Assembly: GCA_963827725.1 (NCBI GenBank)
Contig: CAWHBM010000001.1
Coordinates: 1,860,001-1,924,000, forward strand
Origin: VAXT01 sp963827725
GTDB taxonomy: Bacteria > Actinomycetota > Thermoleophilia > Gaiellales > Gaiellaceae
DNA length: 64,000 nt
Direction: 5' to 3'
The notes beneath the pieces are model-generated. The model was not told the origin of the DNA, ran no database searches, and was given only the letters and a program-made list of their open reading frames with translations. Below, one piece after another: positions 48,182 through 58,195 of the stretch. The stretch's first letter is position 1. Each line of letters opens with the position of its first letter. The position numbers were made by a program, and so were the translations under genes.

Positions 48182-49284
48182 CTAGGGGAGAGGTAGTTTC
48201 CCTCGACCGTCGACGCAGTCGGCGAGATAGAGGGCTGTGCCTAGGTCGCCCGTCCAGAGGGTGTAGCGGCCGCACCCATGCTCCGAGCGGCTGCGTTCCA
48301 CCTGGCCTGCAGCATGCATCGCGAACGCGCGCGCTCGCGTCGAGCCACCGCTCGTCGCCCGTTCGCTCCAGCAGCGCCAGGAACGCGTATCCGTTTCCCG
48401 CTGTGCCGTGGCAGAGGTTCGCGCCCTTTCGGATCGGGCCGGCTCGCCACGTCAACTCGCCGCCGGCGACCGCGAGCTCCTCGTCGAGCGCGTACGCGAG
48501 CATTCCGACGATTCCCGGCGCGCCATGGCACCACTGCGTGCGGATCAGCCCGTCGCCATTGTCGTCGAGTTGCGTTCCAGCGACCGGCGGCCAGTTGACG
48601 AGCCCGTCCTCCTCGACGGCAAAGCGCCGCAGCGTTTCCGAGAGGTCTCCGACATCGCCGAGAGCGAGCACACACCCTGCGAATCCGTGTGCCCCACCGA
48701 GATAGCGCTCGCTCCGACCGTATAGCCGCTGCGTCCAGAGGCCGTCCGCGTCTCGTTGGCCCTGCAACCACTCGATGCTCGGCGTCACGTCGAGCCCGAG
48801 CTCGCGACCCGCAAGAATCGTGCCCGGACTGCCCCACATCAATTCGCGGCGTTCGTCTTGCTCGTTCGCGGCGATTAGCTCCGAAAGCCGCTCGAGGTTG
48901 GGCGACGACGGCGCAAGCCTCTGGAGCACGAGCCGGATGCCCGTCTCCCCCATCCAGAGGCTTCGCTCGGCGCCCTCGTCGGAGAAGTCTGGCTCGGCTT
49001 CGAGCGACCGCTCCAGATACGGGACGTAGTCTCGCCGTAACTCGACGAAGCCCCGCTGCTCGAGCCGGCGAAGCGCATCCACGACCCCCGCACCGCCGAA
49101 ATACACCGTCCGGAATCGCGCACCCGGGTCGTCGTCTTCCTCCTTGTCCAGTGGATGCAGCGGCCAACCGTCGTCGAATGCGCTCCTCGGCATCGGCAAC
49201 GATCGAGGCGATCGCCATCCGAGCCCTGTCGGCGCTCCACGGCTCATCCGCTAGCGCTTCGTGCGCTTCCGGCGAGAAGAGCAT
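48182..49284 (-). CDS. LanC-like (lanthionine synthetase C family) protein, two frameshifts
   Basis: Alpha-toroid pattern with repeated Gly-rich turns: LWMGETGIRLVLQRL, LMWGSPGTILAGREL, YLGGAHGFAGCVLALG, TQWCHGAPGIVGMLAYALD, GANLCHGTAGNGYAFLALLER, and at the C-terminus, one frame over, CGRYTLWTGDLGTALYLADCV. The WCHG and CHG motifs hold the Zn ligands of LanC proteins. Frameshifts near 49175 (N-terminus) and 48270. About 365 residues. No LanB/LanM dehydratase is in the window, so it is an orphan LanC-like protein, perhaps LanCL-like in function. Confidence 0.88.
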
Positions 49285-49358
49285 CGGCCGAGTCTATTCC
49301 GGTGTCGACCCGAAACGCTCTGTTCGCCTATGCTCGTGGCATCGGCTAAGGAGGCGAC

Positions 49359-49793
49359 ATGAACCAGGTGTCCGAGATCCTCGGCGACAAGGGCCGCGAC
49401 GTGCTCCGGATCGACGCAGACGCCTCGGTGCTCGAGGCGGTGAAGCAGATGGTCGAGGCGAACATCGGGTCGCTGCTCGTGACCAAGAACGGCGAGATCG
49501 CCGGGATCGTCACCGAGCGGGACTATCTCCGCCGCGTGGCGATCGAAGGCCGTCCAGACGCGGAAGTGACCGTCGGGGAGATCATGTCGTCGCCGCTGAT
49601 CGTCGTCACGCCGGACACGGCGATTGACGAGTGCATGGCGCTCATGACCGACCGGCGGATCCGCCACGTGCCGGTGGTGGAGGAGGGCGATGTGATCGGG
49701 ATCGTCTCGATCGGGGATGTCGTGAAGTTCAAGTCGAAGCAGCAGAGCTTCGAGATCAAGTACCTGACCGAGTACATCAGCTCGGCGGGCTGA
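49359..49793 (+). CDS. CBS-domain-pair protein
   Basis: 144 residues behind AAGGAGGCGAC. Two CBS motifs: ASVLEAVKQMVEANIGSLLVTKNGEIAGIVTERDYLRRV, and TAIDECMALMTDRRIRHVPVVEEGDVIGIVSIGDVVKFK. It would sense adenine nucleotides. Divergent from the LanC-like gene. Confidence 0.93.
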   Translation: MNQVSEILGDKGRDVLRIDADASVLEAVKQMVEANIGSLLVTKNGEIAGIVTERDYLRRVAIEGRPDAEVTVGEIMSSPLIVVTPDTAIDECMALMTDRRIRHVPVVEEGDVIGIVSIGDVVKFKSKQQSFEIKYLTEYISSAG

Positions 49794-49797
49794 GCTC

Positions 49798-50348
49798 TCA
49801 GTCACCCGAGACGAAGAAGAGCCACGTGCCGTCCTTGCGGATCCCGACGCGCCAGCCCAGATAGTCGCCGGCGCGCTCGAAGGCCCGGACTTCCTGCTCG
49901 GTATAGAACGTGTTCTTGAGCCACCGCCTTTCCTCGGCGGTCCATTTGGACGGGCTCTTGCCGTAGGCGCTTGGCCAGACATACGTGTCCCCTCGCCTGC
50001 GAATGAGGCGAGCCCAGGATCACCGGTAGGTAGTCGCCCAGGATCGGAACATGTGCCACGCTCCTCGAGTCGCCGCCAGTAGCCCACGGGGTCGCCGCTT
50101 TCGCCGAAGGAGTAGGAAAAGTTCTCGGGATCGAGCAGCGTCTCCAGGCGGTCGTAGTCGAACGCCTTCGCAGCGTCGACGATCGCATCCCTCTTCTTTG
50201 CGACTGCCGAGGGCAGCTCGTCGCGAGAGATCGTCGTCGGCGTGCTGCTGGTTGGGCCGGACGCCGGCTCCTCGCTGCTCCCGCAGCCGACTCCGCCGAG
50301 GGTGAGGCCCACGAGCAGGAGCACGAGCCCGATCCGGGGTCCTGTCAT
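49798..50348 (-). CDS. Lipoprotein, hypothetical (frameshifted)
   Basis: Signal peptide with lipobox LGGVGC (MTGPRIGLVLLLVGLTLGGVGCGSS). Then DAIVDAAKAFDYDRLETLLDPENFSYSFGESGDPVGYW, an NTF2-like opening. After indels near 50040-49990 it continues YVWPSAYGKSPSKWTAEERRWLKNTFYTEQEVRAFERAGDYLGWRVGIRKDGTWLFFVSGD, stop at 49798. About 180 residues, anchored outside the membrane. Function unknown. Confidence 0.7.
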
Positions 50349-50355
50349 CGTTCAC

Positions 50356-51111
50356 ATGATGCCCGGTACGACCACTGACGCTCGACTCGCGCTCTTCGCA
50401 GGCCTGATCGACCACGCCCCCACCTTTCCGCCTGCGGAGCTTCCGCTAGCCGAGGGCCTGGCCGAGCACCGGCGCGTCCGCGCCGGTGACACCGGGTGGA
50501 TCGTCAACCGGTTCGTCTGCCCCGCCTCGAAGCTCGCGGAGCTCGGTGACGAGCCGCTGCGGCTCTCCGTCGTCGTCGACGAGGGCCGACTCCCGCAGAC
50601 CGACGGCCGGATCGAAGCCGTCGAGGCGGCCGGTCTCGACCCCGAGGTCTTGATCGACGCGGCGCCCGAGGTCTATTGCGAAGTGCCGCTGAGCTATGAC
50701 GTGTCGTTTCGCATCCTCCAGCTCGGCGAGCTGGGAATCCGGGCCAAGGTGCGCTGCGGCGGCGCGATCACGCCGCGCGTTCCCGACCTCGCCGAGTTCG
50801 TCGCAGCCTGCCGCAGGCTCGGCGTGCCGTTCAAGGCGACGGCCGGGCTGCACCACCCGCTTCGAGCAGGTGACGAGCACGGCTTCCTCAACCTCCTCGC
50901 GGCCGCGGTCTTCGGCGATGAGGAGGACGCTCTCACCGAGGAGGACCCGGAAGCATTCGAGGTCACGGCCGAGGCGTTCAGCTGGCGAGACCGCGAGGCG
51001 GCCGCCGACGAGATCGCCCGAGTGAGACGCGAGCTCTTCGTCGGCTTCGGCAGCTGCAGCGCCCAAGAGCCGATCGACGGCCTCCGGGACCTCGGCTTCC
51101 TAGAGGCCTAA
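50356..51111 (+). CDS. Conserved hypothetical protein
   Basis: 251-252 residues, start at ATG 50356 or 50359. No TM or signal. Features: LALFAGLIDHAPTFPPAELPLAEGLAEHRRVRAG, VRCGGAITPRVPDLAEFVAACRRLGVPFKATAGLHHPLR, HGFLNLLAAAVFGD, VGFGSCSAQEPIDGLRDLGFL. The VPFKATAGLHHPLR stretch suggests an enzyme with a TIM-barrel-like edge, but I do not recognise the family. Its end overlaps the convergent exporter gene by 12 bases. Confidence 0.6.
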   Translation: MMPGTTTDARLALFAGLIDHAPTFPPAELPLAEGLAEHRRVRAGDTGWIVNRFVCPASKLAELGDEPLRLSVVVDEGRLPQTDGRIEAVEAAGLDPEVLIDAAPEVYCEVPLSYDVSFRILQLGELGIRAKVRCGGAITPRVPDLAEFVAACRRLGVPFKATAGLHHPLRAGDEHGFLNLLAAAVFGDEEDALTEEDPEAFEVTAEAFSWRDREAAADEIARVRRELFVGFGSCSAQEPIDGLRDLGFLEA

Positions 51112-54100
51112 TTGCTGGCCAACGAGGTAGTAGTAGATTCCCTGGCGCTTCATCAGCTCCTCGTGTGAGCCCTGCTCGACGAGCTTGCCGCGCTCGAGGA
51201 CGATGATCAGGTCGGCGTCGCGGATCGTCGAGAGCCTGTGGGCGATCACGAAGGACGTCCGCCCCTGGAAGACCTCGTCCATGTTCGCCTGCACCGCCCG
51301 CTCCGACTCGCTGTCGAGCGCGCTCGTCGCCTCGTCGAAGACGAGCACGGGCGGGCGCCCGTAGACCGCGCGCGAGATCGCGATCCGCTGCCGCTGGCCG
51401 CCGGAAAGCAGGAGGCCGGTCTCGCCGATCCGCGTCTCGTAGCCGAGCGGCAGGCGCTCGACGAAATCGTGCGCGTTGGCGACCTTCGCCGCCCAGAGGA
51501 CGCGGCGCATGTCGATCTCCTCGTCGCCGAAGGCGATGTTGCGCGCGATCGTGTCGTCGAAGAGGTGGTTCTCCTGGAGGACGTAGCCGATGTGCTTGCG
51601 CAGGTGCCGGTAGTCGAGCGTGCGCATGTCGACGCCGTCGAAGTAGACGGTTCCCTCGGTCGGCTGGAGCAGGCCCGCAAGGCAGCGAACGAGCGTCGTT
51701 TTGCCCCCACCGCTGCGTCCGACGATCGCGACCATCGTCCCCGGCTCGACGTCGAGGGTCACGCCTTCCAGGATCGGCGGCGAGATCGGCGTGTAGCGGA
51801 ACCCCAGGTTCTCGATCCGAATGCGCCCTTCCAGGCTCGGAACGGCAGTCAGCCCCGTCTTGTCGGCGCCCTGCTCGGGCTCCTCGGCGACGATGTCGTT
51901 CAGGCGGTTGAGCAGGACCGAGCTGTACTGGAGCTGGTCCCAGATCGCCAGCAGCAGGAGAATCGGCCCGTTCGCGAGCAGCACGATCGCGTTGAAGGCG
52001 ACGAACTCCCCGACCGACAGCGCCCCGTCCAGCACGCGCAGCGAGCCCACGAAGAGGAAGAGCATGAGCGTCCCGATCGAGACGAGCTGGATCGCGGCCT
52101 CGTAGGACATGATCGTGAAGTCCGCCCGGAAGAGCCTGTGCGCGAGAGCCTGGAACTGCTCGAGCATGCGCCCGCGGAACGCGTGCTCGCCGGAGGCCGC
52201 CTTCACCGTCTCGATGCCCTTGATCGCGTCGATCTGGTGCGAGTGATATTTGCCGAAGGCCTCCTCGAGACTGTCGAACATCGGCCGCAATTTCCGCCGC
52301 GAGAAGCGCATCAGGTACAGGTAGACCGGCGCCGTTACGAGAAAGACGAGCGCGAGCACCCAGTCGTAGATGAACATCAGGGTGAGAGCGGCGACCAGCG
52401 TCGCGAGCGCCGTCAGCGCCTGGACGCCGTCCTGGACGACGAGTGTCCGCACCTGGCGCAGGCCCGCAAGGCGACGCTGGATGTCCCCCGTGCGCCTCGA
52501 CTGGAAGTAGCTCATCGGAAGCTCCAGCAGCTTTCCGGTGAGGAAGTCGAGCGTCTGTCCGTCGATCACGACTGCCGCGCGGCTCAGGATGTAGCGCTGG
52601 AGGAGAGTGGCGCCGGTGATCGCGACGAGCACGCAGGCCATGGCTCCGAGCAGGAGGTAGAGCAGGTCGTAGTCGTCGTTGACGAGGACGTCGTCGACGA
52701 TCACTGCGGTGAAGATCGGCAGCACCATCTCGAGCGCGGCCGCTATCAGGGCCAGGATCGCGGCCCAGATCAGCGTGCGCTTGAAGGGCTTGAAGAAGTC
52801 CCAGATCCAGCCCACGCTCTCGTCGCCGACCGGCGCCTCCTCGAGGCCTTCTCCGTAGGCGAGCAGCGCCGAGTAGCCCGACCACTTCTCCTCGAACTCC
52901 GCGCGGTCCATCTTCACGAGCCCGCGGCCCGGGTCGGCGAGCCGGACGTGCTTGTCGTCGACCCGGTAGAGGACGACCCAGTGGTTGCCCTCGAAGTGAC
53001 AGACGGCGGGCAGCGGCAGCTCGTCGAGCCGTGTCTTCGACGCCTTTACTGAGCGCACGCGGAGGCCGACCTGCTCGGCGCCGCTCGCGATCCCGGCAAG
53101 GCTCGTGCCGTCGATCGACGTGTGCACGAGCCGACGGATGTGCGCAAGGCTCACCGGCCGGCCGAAGTGCCGCGTGACCATCGCGAGACAGGCGGCGCCG
53201 CAATCCATCTCGTCCACCTGCCAGACGTGCGGGAAGCTCCTGATGCGTTTCTGCTCGCCCTTCTCGGCCGCCCACTCCTCGACCGCCTCGTCCGCGGCGG
53301 CGCGGCGCATCGACCTGGTCGAGGCCGACCGGCTCCGCGACGGCCGCCTCAGCCGGGACGAGCTCCTCCGCGAAGTCCAAGGGAACGCGGGCGACGAACT
53401 TGAACTCGTAGCGCTCAACCTCCCGCTTGACGACGGCTGCGAACCCGGCGTCGGCTTCGAACAGCCGCCGGAAGTCGGGCTCGTGGAGGACCAGCAGCTT
53501 CGCGGGAGTGACCGCCTCGATGCTCACGGCTCGCTCGGTGCCGAGGATCAGCGAGCGCTCGCCGAAGAAATCCCCGCGCCGGATGTATGCGACGTCGCCG
53601 CGCGAGCCTTCTTCGGTCTGCCAGACCGCGCGTAGCCGTCCCTCCTCGACGAAGAACATGGACGTCGACGCATCGCCCTGGCGGACGACGAGCTCACCCT
53701 TGTCGACCGCGAGCGGCTCCAGTGCGTCGATGAGCGAGTCGAGCGTCTCGGGGTCGATGTCGGCGAATGCCGAAGAGAGCCGGAAGAGGTCGTGGAGGGA
53801 GACGCGCTCGATGTGACGCTCGAAGTGCTCCTTGATCGCGGGATTGACCTGGACGACGGCACGGAAGATCGCCTTGTCGAGCTTCAGCGCCTCGATGTCG
53901 CCGCTCGCGCGAACGGTGGCCGTTCGGTCTCCGTCCTCGAGGAGGGCGATCTCGCCGAAGTTGTCGCCGGGCCCCAGGCTCCCGAGCGACACCTCCTCGC
54001 CACGGTCTCCCCGCCTGAGCACCCGGGCCGAGCCGGAAACGATCACGTAGAAGGCATCCGCCTCGTCGCCTTCGGCCACGATCACCTCGCCGAACCCGTA

Positions 54101-54220
54101 CGAGACGGGAACAAAAGACTCGACGACGAGCCGGCGCGCCTCGTCGGGAAGCAGCTTCAGGATCGAGAGGCCTTCGAGAACGGCCGCGGCGTCCTCGGGC
54201 AGCTTCTCAGAGATGCTCAT
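51100..54220 (-). CDS. Double cNMP-binding + C39 peptidase ABC exporter (one frameshift)
   Basis: N-terminus: two cyclic-nucleotide-binding domains (LKLLPDEARRLVVESFVPVSYGFGEVIVAEGDEADAFY, with FGEIALLEDGDRTATVRA; and VDKGELVVRQGDASTSMFFVEEG, with FFGERSLILGTERAVSIEA). After a shift near 53310 it continues QVDEMDCGAACLAMVTRHFG (C39 catalytic Cys), GNHWVVLYRVDD (His) and RLADPGRG (Asp). Then six TM helices, Walker A VGRSGGGKTTLVRCL, signature LSGGQRQRIAISRAV, Walker B VLVFDEATSALD. A peptidase-containing ABC transporter that cuts leaders after Gly-Gly and exports the peptide. Its start overlaps the PpiC-like gene. Confidence 0.92.
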
Positions 54221-55142
54221 GCCACTGCACCCGGTTTCTGACCTCGCGCTCGAGCGCGGTCCTCGGAACCTCTTCCTGCAATCGCTCCTGGATCACCGGG
54301 TCGGCGAGAGTTGGCGCCACCTTCTCGTTCACGCGGATGAGGGCGAAGCCGTTGCGAACTGGAAGCGGCCCGACGAGCTCACCGGTCGGAGCGCTGAGGA
54401 CGGGCTCCGCCAGCTCGGGCTCGACATCCTCGAGGAACGCTTCGTGCTCGTGCAGGGGCACACCCGCCCGGCCGGCGACGTCGGCCGGCGAGAGCCCGTC
54501 CTCGCGCATGAGGAAGACAGCCTCGCTCGCCATTGCAGCCTGGGGGAACTCGAGGGCCGTGTAGCTCAGCCGCACCCAGTCCGCGTTGCGAAGCTCGAGC
54601 GTCTTGGCGGAAGCCTCCGGCGTCAGAGCGCGTTGAACGAAGGCGGTGTGCTCCTCGTCCATGCGGGCGAGATCGGACTCGACGGGGCCGAGTCGGACAC
54701 CGCCGGCCTCGGCCGCGGCAACCCGAGCCGCGAGGTCGCGCGCCAGATTGGCCAGCTCGCCCGAGCAGACCGCCTCGGCCCAGACGTCGATCTCGTCGGC
54801 CGGTAGGCCCTGCTCGCCGGTTGCCTGCGTGGGGGCGAGCTCCCGCCGGAGATAACCGGACCAGTCCTTCATTCTCAGGCCCCAGTGCGCCAGCCAGGCT
54901 TCCATCTCCTCGGCGGCGAGCAGGCCCCGTGCGTAGCGAAAGGCCTGCATCGCCTCGTCGAGATCGTTCTTGCCCACACTTTCTGGAAGCTGCGCGAGAG
55001 CCGAGAGGCCCTCGGCCGTCTGCCGCTCCAACTCGGCCCAGCGGCTCCAGTGCCTCGCGGCGGCGACGACATCGGCCCAGCAGTAGTCCTGGTCGCCCGC
55101 GGCGAAAACAGGGCGATCCAGGACCTCCCGCGGTGCATCCAT
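54207..55142 (-). CDS. PpiC-related peptide maturation protein
   Basis: 311 residues. N-terminal helical domain with FAAGDQDYCWADVVAAARHWSRWAELE. C-terminal part with PGGV-like GVRLGPVESDLARMDEEHTAFVQRALTPEASAKTLELRNADWVRLSYTALEFP and a rotamase-like end (GELVGPLPVRNGFALIRVNEKVAPTLADPVIQERLQEEV). The parvulin-like end resembles PpiC-related proteins found next to peptide exporters. It overlaps the C39 exporter gene by 14 bases, so a shared role in peptide processing is likely. Confidence 0.75.
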   Translation of the reverse strand: MDAPREVLDRPVFAAGDQDYCWADVVAAARHWSRWAELERQTAEGLSALAQLPESVGKNDLDEAMQAFRYARGLLAAEEMEAWLAHWGLRMKDWSGYLRRELAPTQATGEQGLPADEIDVWAEAVCSGELANLARDLAARVAAAEAGGVRLGPVESDLARMDEEHTAFVQRALTPEASAKTLELRNADWVRLSYTALEFPQAAMASEAVFLMREDGLSPADVAGRAGVPLHEHEAFLEDVEPELAEPVLSAPTGELVGPLPVRNGFALIRVNEKVAPTLADPVIQERLQEEVPRTALEREVRNRVQWHEHL

Positions 55143-55153
55143 GTTCGCTGAGG

Positions 55154-55185
55154 GTAGTCCGCCGGAGCGGTTTCCGGCGGACTAC
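55154..55185. terminator. Terminator/attenuator hairpin after the KGG peptide
   Basis: GTAGTCCGCCGGA - six-base loop - TCCGGCGGACTAC, a perfect 13-bp stem between the KGG peptide stop and the PpiC-like gene. It would give more peptide mRNA than exporter mRNA. Confidence 0.8.
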
Positions 55186-55195
55186 CGGCGAACGG

Positions 55196-55333
55196 TTACT
55201 TCTTTTCGCCCTTGATCATGACCCCGCCCTTGACGTCCTTGCCCTCTTCCTCGGGCACGTCAAGGTCCTTCATGGTCTCCTCACGATCCTCCGAGGTTTC
55301 CTCGTTGCGCTGCTCGTGCTCTTGGTCGGTCAT
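55196..55333 (-). CDS. Small acidic peptide with KGG motif (45 aa), candidate exporter substrate
   Basis: ATG 55333 behind AAAGGAG. Sequence: a Glu-rich start (MTDQEHEQRNEETSED), then MKDLDVPEEEGKDVKGG and the tail VMIKGEKK. The leader block aligns with that of the peptide at 43416-43547. It lies just upstream of the PpiC-like and C39 exporter genes, with a strong hairpin between. If the C39 domain cuts after GG, the mature product would be only eight residues. No Cys and few Ser/Thr are available for ring formation. Confidence 0.8.
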   Translation of the reverse strand: MTDQEHEQRNEETSEDREETMKDLDVPEEEGKDVKGGVMIKGEKK

Positions 55334-55418
55334 GGAACTCCTTTCGTCCTGGTTGTTTTCGCTGCCTTCCTCAAGACCGTCAAACGACACTTGATCTTCC
55401 TTCCGCGCCGCTTTCGAG

Positions 55419-56836
55419 TCAAGCCAGGACGAGGAGCCCGAGTGCAAACAAGTGGCGAACAGCCGACACAGTCTCATCGTCCCCCGCGAGCTCCTCGAGC
55501 CGACGAGACCCATCGAGCGAGCCAAGCAAATCGGCGATCGACGCTGAGACGGGTGCAGCAAACCCGACCCCGTGCTCGAGCCAGGCCTTCACTTGCCTCT
55601 GGGCGAGATGCGGCCCTTCGGCGCGCCAGCTGAGCTTCGCTCCCGGGGCCAGCGCGAACTTCGCAGCGAGCACTGCTCTGTCTTCGACGAGCTCGTCGCG
55701 GCGGTCTCGCGCCTCGAAGAGTCGGAGCACGTGGTCACCGGCCGGGCGCTCAGGCGGGGTCGGCACCTCTATCGCGCGCAGCCAGTTGCGCCTCGCCGAG
55801 CGTCGGCGCAGTACAACCATCACTTCCGAGATCACCTCGATCTCCTCGCTCCGGTAGTAGTCGAGCCAGCGGTCGACGGCGCCAAGGAATGCCTCCGCGC
55901 CCCGCGCCGCAACCAACTCGTTCCACTGAGCCGCGTAGACAACCAGCTCGACAGTCGCATATTTCAGGAGGAGGGCATCGCAACCCGACCCCTTGATCAC
56001 CTGCTCGATCGGGGCGCGCCAGTCTTCATCCCGCCCGTGCGCCCAGTTGCCCATGAGGTGCGCAAAACCGCCCTCCTCGAGGAACGTCGGGGCTTCCTGC
56101 AGGAGCTTCGCCGAAACGGCGTCGCCGCGGAGGCCGCTGTCGCGATACATGACGTCGGCATCCGGAGACACGACATACGGCGGGTTAGCCACGATCAGGT
56201 CGAAACGCTCGCCGGCGACCGGCTCGAACCAGCTCCCGTGGCGAAGATCGACGTTGGAGATCCCGTTGAGACGAGCGTTGAAGCGGTTGAACTCCAGCGC
56301 ACGCTCGTTCACGTCGACGGCGACGACCCGGTCGCTGTGCGCCGCGGCCAGGAGCGCCTGGACTCCCGAGCCGGTCCCGACGTCTAGCGCCGTACGTACG
56401 GGTCGCCGAATGGTCAGTCGTTCGACTCGGCTGGCAGAAGGACTCGGCCCGGGAACGAAATCGGGCGGGTCGAGGTCGTACACCGAGTCCGAGGCGAAGA
56501 CGAGACCGGAGTAGGTACCGACCCGGGCGCGGGGCTGCACCACGCCTGCATCGAGCTCTGCGAGCCCCATCTCGGCCAGCCCCTCGGGACGGACCGGAGC
56601 AAGCGCCCTCGCAGCGTCGTCGAGCGGGACCGAAACGCCGAGCCGGAAGATCTTGGCGAGGGTCGCTAGCTCGCGAGCGGTCGTCCGCGAGGCGCCGCGC
56701 GTAGAGCTGGAAGTCGATCACGCGGATTGATTTCCGGGGCGGGTCCCATTGCCTCGACCACCTCGTCCGAGCGCGCCAGAAGCAGCTCTCGAAGGTCGTC
56801 CAGGACACCTTCCTCAGCCGGGATGCCGATGTTCAC
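55419..56836 (-). CDS. Methyltransferase with NPPY motif (frameshifted N-terminus)
   Basis: GTG 56836 overlaps the SnoaL-like stop. Motif I ALDVGTGSGVQALLAA, D in VVAVDVNERALEFN, and catalytic IVANPPYVVSPD (N-P-P-Y) show an N5-glutamine or N6-adenine type methyltransferase of the MTS/PrmC-like group. The C-terminal domain (about 140 residues, DLLGSLDGSRRLEELAGDDETVSAVRHLFALGLLVLA) has no clear match and ends with a winged-helix-like repeat. Shifts near 56720 and 56695 break the N-terminal helical domain. Target unknown. Confidence 0.75.
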
Positions 56837-57276
56837 GAGCCCGCCCCGGTCAAGGTCGTGTGGACCCGCTCGCCCTTGAAGAGCTTCCGTTCGCTGTCCC
56901 AGGGGAAGAAGATGACGACGCCGAACTCGACGTGCTCGCCGGTTGCCGGATAGTCGAGCCAGTCGCCCTCGTGGGTCGCGGTCACGTTCGCTTCCTCGCA
57001 GACGCCCTGCGGGCCGATCACGATGTCGGTCAGCTTGAAGTCGATGTCGGGGAACGCGCCGAGCAGGCCGCCGTAGAAGCGCGTCGCCCCTTCGTGTCCG
57101 TGCCAGACGTGCTCGGTGCCGACGATCTCGTAGACGCAGTCGTCCGTGAGGGTCGCCAGGAGGCCGGCGATGTCACGCTGGTCTTCCGCCTTCGAGTGGC
57201 GTTTCCAGAGCTCACGGATCGCGTCGTACTCTGCCGTGTCGACGGGAAGGCGAAGGAGGTCGCGGACATCGCTCAT
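56833..57276 (-). CDS. SnoaL/NTF2-like protein
   Basis: 147 residues (ATG 57276; ATG 57294 adds six). IRELWKRHSKAEDQRDIAGLLATLTDDCVYEIVGT, WHGHEGATRFYGGLLGAFPDIDFKLTDIVI and EFGVVIFFPWDSERKLFKGERVH fit the SnoaL fold. Small-molecule binding or hydrolase-type role. First gene of the minus-strand unit that runs into the methyltransferase. Confidence 0.82.
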   Translation of the reverse strand: MSDVRDLLRLPVDTAEYDAIRELWKRHSKAEDQRDIAGLLATLTDDCVYEIVGTEHVWHGHEGATRFYGGLLGAFPDIDFKLTDIVIGPQGVCEEANVTATHEGDWLDYPATGEHVEFGVVIFFPWDSERKLFKGERVHTTLTGAGS

Positions 57277-57296
57277 GTCCGGATAGGCTCCCATCC

Positions 57297-57653
57297 TTGG
57301 CTACACAGGTGGCAAAGGACTCTCTCTCGGCCTCCTGGCTCGCGGCCCGCCTCGGCATGGAGCCGTTGCGCCTGGAGGGCATGCGCCGCGCCGGCGAGCT
57401 GATCGCGTACCGGCCCGAGGGTGCGCACGAGCACTACTACCCGCTCTGGCAACTCGACGAGGAATGGCGGCCGCTGCCGATCGTCCCGAGGCTCGTGCGC
57501 GAGGCGCGGGAGCGCGGCCTGGGCGAGAATCGGCTCTACGAGATCCTGTCCGCCCGGTCGGGACTCTCCGCAGGTGGCGGTCGGCTCGCCGACTCCCTCC
57601 GCGAGGGCCGCGACGAGCACGTCTTCGACGCCATCCGTCTCGCGCGGTCGTAA
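57297..57653 (+). CDS. Putative DNA-binding hypothetical protein
   Basis: 118 residues, TTG 57297 (GTG 57309 possible). LSASWLAARLGMEPLRLEGMRRAGELIAYRP looks like a winged helix/HTH that reads a small target, followed by YYPLWQLDEEWRPLPIVPRLVREARERGLGENRLYEIL. Similar layout to excisionase- or antitoxin-type DNA-binding proteins, but no toxin is adjacent. Low confidence in function. Confidence 0.5.
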   Translation: MATQVAKDSLSASWLAARLGMEPLRLEGMRRAGELIAYRPEGAHEHYYPLWQLDEEWRPLPIVPRLVREARERGLGENRLYEILSARSGLSAGGGRLADSLREGRDEHVFDAIRLARS

Positions 57654-57730
57654 CCGGCTCGCACGCTCGTGCGTCACATGGGATTCTCTCGATTGCGTCA
57701 AAGCTAGGTCTTTCGGGAAGGTATCCGCCG

Positions 57731-58192
57731 GTGGCAGACAACGAAAGCAAGGAAGAACGCCTCGACCGCGAGCTGATCGAGTTCCTGAACGAGCTGCGCG
57801 TTGCCCTTCCCGGCGTACAGGTGCTCTTCGCGTTCCTCCTGGGAGTGCCGTTCACCCAGCGATTCGCCGAAGTGACCACTCTTCAGAGGAACGTGTACTT
57901 CGCGACGTTTCTGTTCACCGCCGCCGCGACGGCTCTCCTCATCGCCCCTTCCGCCTACCACCGCATGCTCTGGCGGCAGAGCGACAGGGACCATCTTCTC
58001 GTCGTCTCGAACAAACTGGCGCTCGCCGGCACCGCATTCCTTGCTCTCGCGATCACCGGCACGATCTTCGTCGTCACCGACGTCCTCTTCGAATCGACGA
58101 CCGCCGCGGTCCTGGCAGCCGTGAACGCGGCCGTGTTCGGCTGGTTTTGGTACGGGATGCCGCTGCTTCGCCGCCGCCTCCGCGACCGCTGA
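57731..58192 (+). CDS. DUF6328-like four-TM protein
   Basis: 153 residues, GTG start. Starts NESKEERLDRELIEFLNELRVALPGVQVLFAFLLGVPF, then FATFLFTAAATALLIAPSAYHRMLW, FLALAITGTIFVVTDVL, VLAAVNAAVFGWFWYGMPLLRR. The LNELRVALPGVQVLFAFLL opening and SAYHR motif are typical of this common actinobacterial family. Function unknown. Confidence 0.85.
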   Translation: MADNESKEERLDRELIEFLNELRVALPGVQVLFAFLLGVPFTQRFAEVTTLQRNVYFATFLFTAAATALLIAPSAYHRMLWRQSDRDHLLVVSNKLALAGTAFLALAITGTIFVVTDVLFESTTAAVLAAVNAAVFGWFWYGMPLLRRRLRDR

Positions 58193-58195
58193 CCG

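Noticed and set aside
48182..55333. Classic lanthipeptide gene cluster
   Set aside because: LanC-like and C39 exporter are present but no LanB/LanM, and the candidate peptides lack Cys.
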